Source of the DNA: Pseudo-nitzschia pungens
Lineage: Eukaryota; Bacillariophyta; Bacillariophyceae; Bacillariales; Bacillariaceae
DNA: 64,000 nt
Reading direction: 5' to 3'
NCBI GenBank assembly: GCA_037355855.1
Contig: CM074760.1
Span: forward strand, 4,208,501 to 4,272,500
Shown here: positions 58,711-64,000 of the stretch, piece by piece
Numbering within the stretch: the first letter of the stretch is position 1
Layout: each line of letters opens with the position of its first letter
Translations under genes and position numbers: made by a program
The notes under the pieces: model-generated
Told to the model about the DNA's origin: nothing
The model's input: only the letters and a program-made list of their open reading frames with translations
Databases searched by the model: none

Positions 58711-59589
58711 GTATTTTGTCCGACGTTCCGATGTTCCAGTATTAAAAATACGTAGATTTCTACACACATTTACCATGCGATATCTCGCTCCCTTTTACAC
58801 CCCCAATCACAACCTCAGGACCTACACATACTAACAGCAACCTCGCCTCTTTGATTCTGCTATCAGTTCAGTTGCTCGATGCTTTGTTTGGTTGAGTTGG
58901 TTGCCTATTCACCATTGCCGTCGTCGATCGGATTCGGCAACAGCAGCAGCAGCACCACCAAAACCGACACATAATTTTCTACAGCACTTCCAGTACAGAT
59001 TCTACCGTACAGCAAAACCGAACGTACATGTCTATTGCTTCGATCTGTTTCCCAGCTCCATTCCAAGGCCCTTAAGTATATCTTATACTTAATGTTCTAC
59101 ACTGTCTCCAAGCTGCTTAAGTGATTCTCACTTAATGTTCTACATTCTTCAAAGTTCCTTGCTGAGTCCTCATAAGTCTTTTCAAGTCCAAGTTCGCGAA
59201 CAGCCCCTTCCACTGTAGGAATATTTCTACAAGAAATTCCAGCTGTCATCTGTTTTCAAGTCCATTGCCCTGCTGGACCATAAGTGTTTTCGCTTATGGT
59301 CCTACTGTTTTCTGATCCAAGCCCCAAAGCCACTAAGTACAGCTCACTTAAGGCTCCACCACCTACATAACCCTCTCAGGTGTACCAAGGTTTGTTTGCA
59401 AAATAGCCGTCCTTACAACCTGGGGCCTATTCCCCATGGTTGAGGCGGCGCGTCGTTCTACATCTTGGGGCCTAACCTCTCTTCGATTGAGGCGACGATA
59501 AAGTCTGGTTACAGACTGAGTAGCTTTTAACCACCTTTACCTTGGGTGGATTTTCCTACTTAAATAAGTATATTATTATTATTATTATT
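58711..59589 (+). mobile_element. N2: short non-autonomous LINE derivative
   Basis: Starts with the shared 5' box (58714-58741) and a 5' UTR like that of D and N1. It then switches at about 59395 (gtgtaccaaggtttgtttgc) to an N1-type 3' end with AGTCTG-GTTA-CAGACT and a degenerate second stem (CCACC...GGGTGG), finishing with a TTA tail. About 880 bp, no ORF. The flanks share only gcatat, so a TSD is uncertain. It may instead be part of LINE D. Confidence 0.6.
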
Positions 59590-59682
59590 CGCATATGGTC
59601 CTACTATTTTTTTACCCAAGCCCCAAAGCCGCTAAGTACAGTTTGCTTAAGGCTCCCCTACCTACATATACCTCTCAGATGC
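59590..59682 (+). other. LINE 5' UTR repeat piece (probably LINE D), left of LINE C
   Basis: Contains atggtcctactattttttta, caagccccaaagccgctaag and cctctcagatgc, the same repeat type as in the N1 body. It resumes at 63913. Confidence 0.6.
59667..59682 (+). repeat. LINE C target-site duplication, left copy
   Basis: tatacctctcagatgc, repeated at 63897-63912. The first four bases may belong to the TTA tail on the right side. Confidence 0.85.
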
Positions 59683-62600
59683 CTGTCTGAATTTCTTTCT
59701 TGTCTCAAAGTCCCTGCCTCTATTCTGAGTTTGCCCCCCTTTGACTATTCAGTGTGTCCAGCTGACAATGCTGCTGCCTGGAAACGCCAGAGGGAACGCA
59801 CAGCAAGTGAACCTTCTTGTTTGAGTTTTGCCCACCACAAGGCTTTTGCCCTGGATCCCCAGCTGAACAAGTTTGACACTCTACTGAGATCAGTCCCATT
59901 GATTGTTGGCTTCTCTCCTTCTGCCTGGCAGGTCATCACGGATGTTGAGATCTTCAAGAAACCTGGTGAATATAGAGTGGATAAGATGAGGCTTATTCAG
60001 TTGATGTCTCCTGAGTTCCAAATCAACAACAAGATGATTGGCAGACGCATTCTTGCCTACGCTGAACGTGCCAATGCAGTGGCTGTTGATCAACATGGCA
60101 GCAGGAAACACCACAAGGCCATCAACACCTGCCTGAACAAGAAGCTCATCTGTGATGTGTTGCGGCAGAAGCGTCGCTCTGGTGCTGTTGCTATGAATGA
60201 TGCCAAGGGCTGTTATGATAGGATCTCCCATCCCATTGCAGGTCTCACTCTCCAGAGCTTTGGGGTTCCTGCCCATGTGTGTGAAGTTCTTCTGTCTACT
60301 CTGCAGCATGCTAAGCACCACATCAAAACTGGTTTTGGTCGGTCAGGTCCTGTGTATGGTGATGAACCTGTTCCTCTCAGTGGTTGTGGCCAAGGCAATG
60401 GTATTGGTCCAACTCTTTGGGCTTTGGTGTCAACAATTGTCTTCCGAATGATGCAACAGGCTGGGCATGGTGTCCATCTTATCACTTCTTTGTCACTGCA
60501 ACTGGTTTCTCTTGTGGGTTTTGCCTTTGTGGATGACACAGATTTGTTTTGTGCTGGCTCTGATTCCTCAACATCTGGTGAGGAATTAGCTGTTGACTTT
60601 CAGGAAGCTCTTGACCGGTGGGCTGGTGGGATTATTGCCACTGGTGGTGCTATTGAACCTGCCAAATCCTTCTGTTATTTGATTGATTTCAAATGGAATG
60701 GATCCGGTTGGGATTATCGTTCCATTGCTGACATGCCCGGTGACTTCTCCGTTGCCGACAAAAATGGCAATCGAGCTACCCTGGATCGATTTGAAGTTGA
60801 CCATGCTGACAAGACCCTTGGGGTTTTTATCTCCATGGATGGCAATGAGGAAGCACAGATTGCTCACATGCAGTCCCAGTCTCAGTCTTTTGGCTCTCAG
60901 CTCAAGGCTTCCAAGTGTGAGAAGAGGGCATCCCTCTACACATTCAAGTATTCTTTCATGAAGTCTGTTGAATACCCCATGCCTGTCACGCAACTTGATG
61001 AGGCCACTTGGACTAAGATAATTCACCCAGCTCTTGTTCCTGTGCTGAATAAAGCTGGGATGTCACGGACATTTCCCAGACATGTATTCTATGGTCCTTC
61101 CCTCTATCAAGGCTTTGGTTTCATTCATCCCTACCTCCTCCAAGAGTTCAGTCATATTGCCACCCTCTTTCAGGAATCTGTCAGGTCCTCACAAACTGGT
61201 AGGATTCTCAGGCTCACTGCTGAGTCTCTCCGGCTGGAACTTGGCATTCCTCTCCATCTTGGTGTCACACCATATCATCCTTTTGCTTCCTATGTCACTC
61301 CTTGCTGGTACAAACATGTGTGGAAGTTTTTCTCTGTTCACCCTGTGAGCTTGTTTGAAGACTTCCCAGATCTTCCCCTGTTACGTTCCAATGACTGCTA
61401 TCTCATGCAAGCCTTTGTCAACGCTGGCTTCAGAGGTGCTGACTTGTCCCTCTTGAATCACATGCGCATGTCACTCAAGGCTATCTCCCTTGCTGATATT
61501 TGTACTCCAGATGGGAAAAGACTCTCTCCGATGGCTTTCCAGCTGATATCCTCCAATCACTTGAGGGATCATCTTGACTGGCCGAGATGTCCTCCATCTT
61601 GGCCTCCAGCAGCAAAGCGCTTATGGACTAAGGCACTTCAGACCTGTTTTCTTCCCTCTTGTCCACCCCCTGCAGCCAGGGCACTGGCTCCTTCTTTTCA
61701 TCTTGGGCATTGGCTCTCTCCCCAGACGGCTTCTCTTTGGCCTTGGTTTATGTCTCTATCCACCAATAGAATATTCTTCAAAAATTCTACTGGCTGGATG
61801 GTGAGCATCTCCCAAGGCAGGGGCAGATACAGGGTCACTGCTGAAATCCTTTCTGACAAACCAGCCTGCGCTGATGTGCTTGTCTGCCCTGTTATTTGTG
61901 GCCAAGTTGTACGCATTGTTGGGTCCTCAGCTTTTGTTTCTGAACCTCCTGATATGAATCCTCTGGAGTACAATCCATTTGATTCTCTTCCAGACTCTCC
62001 GGCAGATGCCTTTGATGCACTCTGTGAGTCTCCAAGGGTACTTCTCCACAAATATTCCCTACCACAGGCTGGCTGTCAGCACCTTGCTGATGCTATCCAG
62101 AGTGGTACTGCCAGTGCTGTTTGTGATGGTTCATTTGATCCAGAACTTCTCAGAGGAACTTCTGCATTCGTTCTGTCACCTAATACCTCCACCAAGTCTG
62201 CTTCTTTGTTCCTCACTGGCTGTAATTTTGTCAGTGGATCCCCTGAGGATCAGTCATCCTATAGGAGTGAACTGGCCGGTATCATTGGGGTTCTCACCTG
62301 TTGCACTGCTCTGGTGAGTATCTTTGATATTGCTTCTGGCTCTATCAACATTGCCCTTGACGGTGACACAGCTCTCAAACAGGCTCAGGGATCTTGGCCA
62401 TTGGTTATTTCCCAGAAGTCTTTTGATTATGTTTATGTCATCCGCAACATGATTTCTGCCCTGCCAATCTCTGTGCACTTTCACTGGGTTCAGGGACATC
62501 AAGCTGGACTCTTTCTTGATTGGTGGGCCCTTCGCAATCATCAGGTTGACAGCATGGCCAAGGCATTTCTCTCTGTCCATAGAGCTTCTGCCCATCACTA

Positions 62601-63597
62601 TCCCAGACTTGTTTTTGAGCCCTGGGCCTTTTCTCTCAATGGATGCAAGTGTTCAAGGTTTGATCAGAATGCTTTGCATGTTGCCATTTCGGGTCCTCCT
62701 CTTCTTAAATATTGGCAGACCCACCATGACATCCCCATTCCACAACCTGTTCTGAGTTCCATCCATTGGTGTGCCCATCTGTCTGCCTTTAAGCGTCTAC
62801 CTCCTGGCATGCAACGGTGGTTTGTCAAGTTTGCTTCTGGATGCATTGGTGTTGGCAACCAACTCCTCCACTACCAGTATCAGGATCACTCCAGGTGCCC
62901 ATTGTGTGATGCAGACAACGAGAAGGTTTCTCATGTGCTCTCCTGCAAGGATCCTGGGGCTGTCAGGCACAGTGTGTCAGCTTTCAAGGGACCACTGCAG
63001 AAGAGGCTTGAAGTTGAACAAACTGATCCATCATTGGTTGTTGCCATTGTGGATCTTCTCACCAGAGTTCGGAAGGGCCAGATAATTTATCCATCATCCT
63101 ACTCACTTGCAATTGCTTCTGCTGTCAGAGCACAGAGGACTATTGGCTGGCACAACTGGCTTCTTGGTAGGTGGTCTCCTCGCTGGTACCAAATCCAGGC
63201 TGACTACTACTCCCACATTGGAAGCAAGCGCTCTCCCAAACGTTGGGCTACAGCTATCATCCATCAGTTCTTTCTTACCTCCTGGGATCTTTGGACATAT
63301 AGGAATGAACGACTCCATGGTCCTGGGGGTACCCTTGATGCTGAACAACACCAATCTCTTGATGCTTCCATCTCCTCTGAATTGGCCATTGGTGCAGCTG
63401 GTGCACTTCCCCAGTCACACTCCCTTTTACAAACCCCTTTCCAAGTCCTACAAGGTTACACCCTGACTGCCAAGAGGCAGTGGCTTGCAACCATCCACCT
63501 TGCCAGGAAGCAGTATGCAGCGCCTGTCCCACCAGTGCAGCCATACCAACGAGAGGCTGCTCTCCTCAGAGCCTGGCTTACTGGACCTCAGGGTTGA
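59683..63597 (+). pseudogene. LINE C ORF2 fragment: RT, RNase H, zinc finger (no endonuclease)
   Basis: About 1304 codons open to the normal TGA. All RT motifs (MNDAKGCYDRI, GCGQGNGIG, FAFVDDTDLF), RNase H motifs (CDGSFD, SELAGI, LDGDTAL, HQVDSMAK) and the finger (CPLCDADNEKVSHVLSC) are present. The endonuclease and ORF1 are missing. The open frame continues upstream to an ATG at 59542, but those first ~47 codons come from the N2 tail and LINE D UTR, so that start is accidental. Confidence 0.9.
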
Positions 63598-63896
63598 GTA
63601 CACTTTGTACCTTGGTTTTGTCTTCTGTTCCTGCTTCTTATCCTGTCCCATCCCTTTTGATACTGGTTTGAATCCCAATAACATCCCATCTCACTTTCTC
63701 TCAAGTCCCTATTTTGTGGGACTTGTTTGTCTTTTTCCCTGCTTGATGTTCCAGGTTTGTATGAAAATTTGTCGTTCTACCACTTGGGGTCCTGACTCTA
63801 TGATGGAGGCGACGTTAAAGTCTGGTTACAGACTGAGTAATTTAGTTTCACCTTTGGTGAATAAAGTTATTTAAATACGTATATTATTATTATTAT
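63598..63896 (+). other. LINE C 3' UTR with hairpins and (TTA)n tail
   Basis: AGTCTG-GTTA-CAGACT at about 63817-63832 and TTCACC-TTT-GGTGAA at about 63847-63861, then a tail of TTA repeats to 63896. Confidence 0.75.
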
Positions 63897-63912
63897 TATA
63901 CCTCTCAGATGC

Positions 63913-64000
63913 ATTCTTCAACTGTTATCTGTTTTCAAGTCTACTGCCCTGATGGACCATAAGTGTTTTCGCTGATGGTCCTACTATTTTCTGACCCAAG
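63913..64000 (+). other. LINE 5' UTR repeats (probably LINE D) to the window end
   Basis: ttatctgttttcaagtctac, gaccataagtgttttcgctg and gtcctactattttctgaccc match the N1-type repeat units. The element runs out of the window. Confidence 0.65.

Larger units (their letters stand above)
59683..63896 (+). mobile_element. LINE C: 5'-truncated copy of the A/B family
   Basis: 4.2 kb covering the last two thirds of ORF2 and the 3' UTR with hairpins and TTA tail, flanked by a 12-16 bp TSD. It begins inside ORF2 at the codon for LSEFLSCLKV (LINE B residue ~667). Such 5' truncation is normal for incomplete reverse transcription. Confidence 0.9.

Overview
This window looks like a repeat-dense stretch of a nuclear eukaryotic genome, most likely a diatom or another stramenopile. 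The evidence is indirect. It contains a Copia element with the DSHADT-type protease typical of diatom CoDi elements, two kinds of Ty3/Gypsy element, very long APE-RT-RNase H LINEs, and one RCC1-repeat host gene. No bacterial operons, rRNA, tRNA or CRISPR array is visible. About 90% of the window is transposable-element DNA.

Left part (1-2953): a 1.75 kb foldback element with ~190-bp inverted ends carries poly-G/CAGCAA arrays. It also carries a GC-rich fragment that reads as the C-terminus of triosephosphate isomerase joined to an SMP-30/gluconolactonase C-terminal motif. A 180-bp direct repeat follows, then a 5' LTR plus the first 37 codons of gag from an old Gypsy copy (G0).

Main nest (3012-37910): four elements are stacked inside one another, and each level is bounded by a target-site duplication (TSD). 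Gypsy G1 (LTRs 3012-3330 and 37589-37910, TSD gtcag) was cut in gag by LINE A (3692-33586, minus strand, ~21-bp TSD). LINE A was cut in ORF2 by the CoDi-like Copia element (9107-24944, minus, 866-bp LTRs, TSD agacc). That element was cut in its reverse transcriptase by Gypsy G2 (11823-17657, plus, 189-bp LTRs, TSD ataca). LTR divergence fits this order: G1 LTRs differ at about four bases plus a 3-base indel, while the CoDi and G2 LTR pairs look identical by eye.

Host island (37911-44390): this is interrupted only by N1, a 2.0 kb non-autonomous LINE-like element with a ~20-bp TSD. It holds a probable single-exon RCC1-repeat protein gene (40944-43607) and two weak small ORFs.

Right part (44391-64000): a second LINE pile-up. 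A 5'-truncated LINE E has its 3' end amplified four times in tandem (287-bp units). It abuts the 5' end of LINE D on the opposite strand. LINE D is interrupted by the apparently intact 12.5 kb LINE B (46071-58572, both ORFs open, 18-bp TSD), by a short LINE derivative N2, and by the 5'-truncated LINE C (59683-63896).

The LINEs, N1 and N2 share a 28-nt 5' box. Nearly all also share a 3' end made of two short hairpins followed by a (TTA)n tail. This suggests one replication system that also moves non-autonomous relatives. In both the CoDi element and G2, gag and pol lie in one frame separated by a single UGA, which may be read through.
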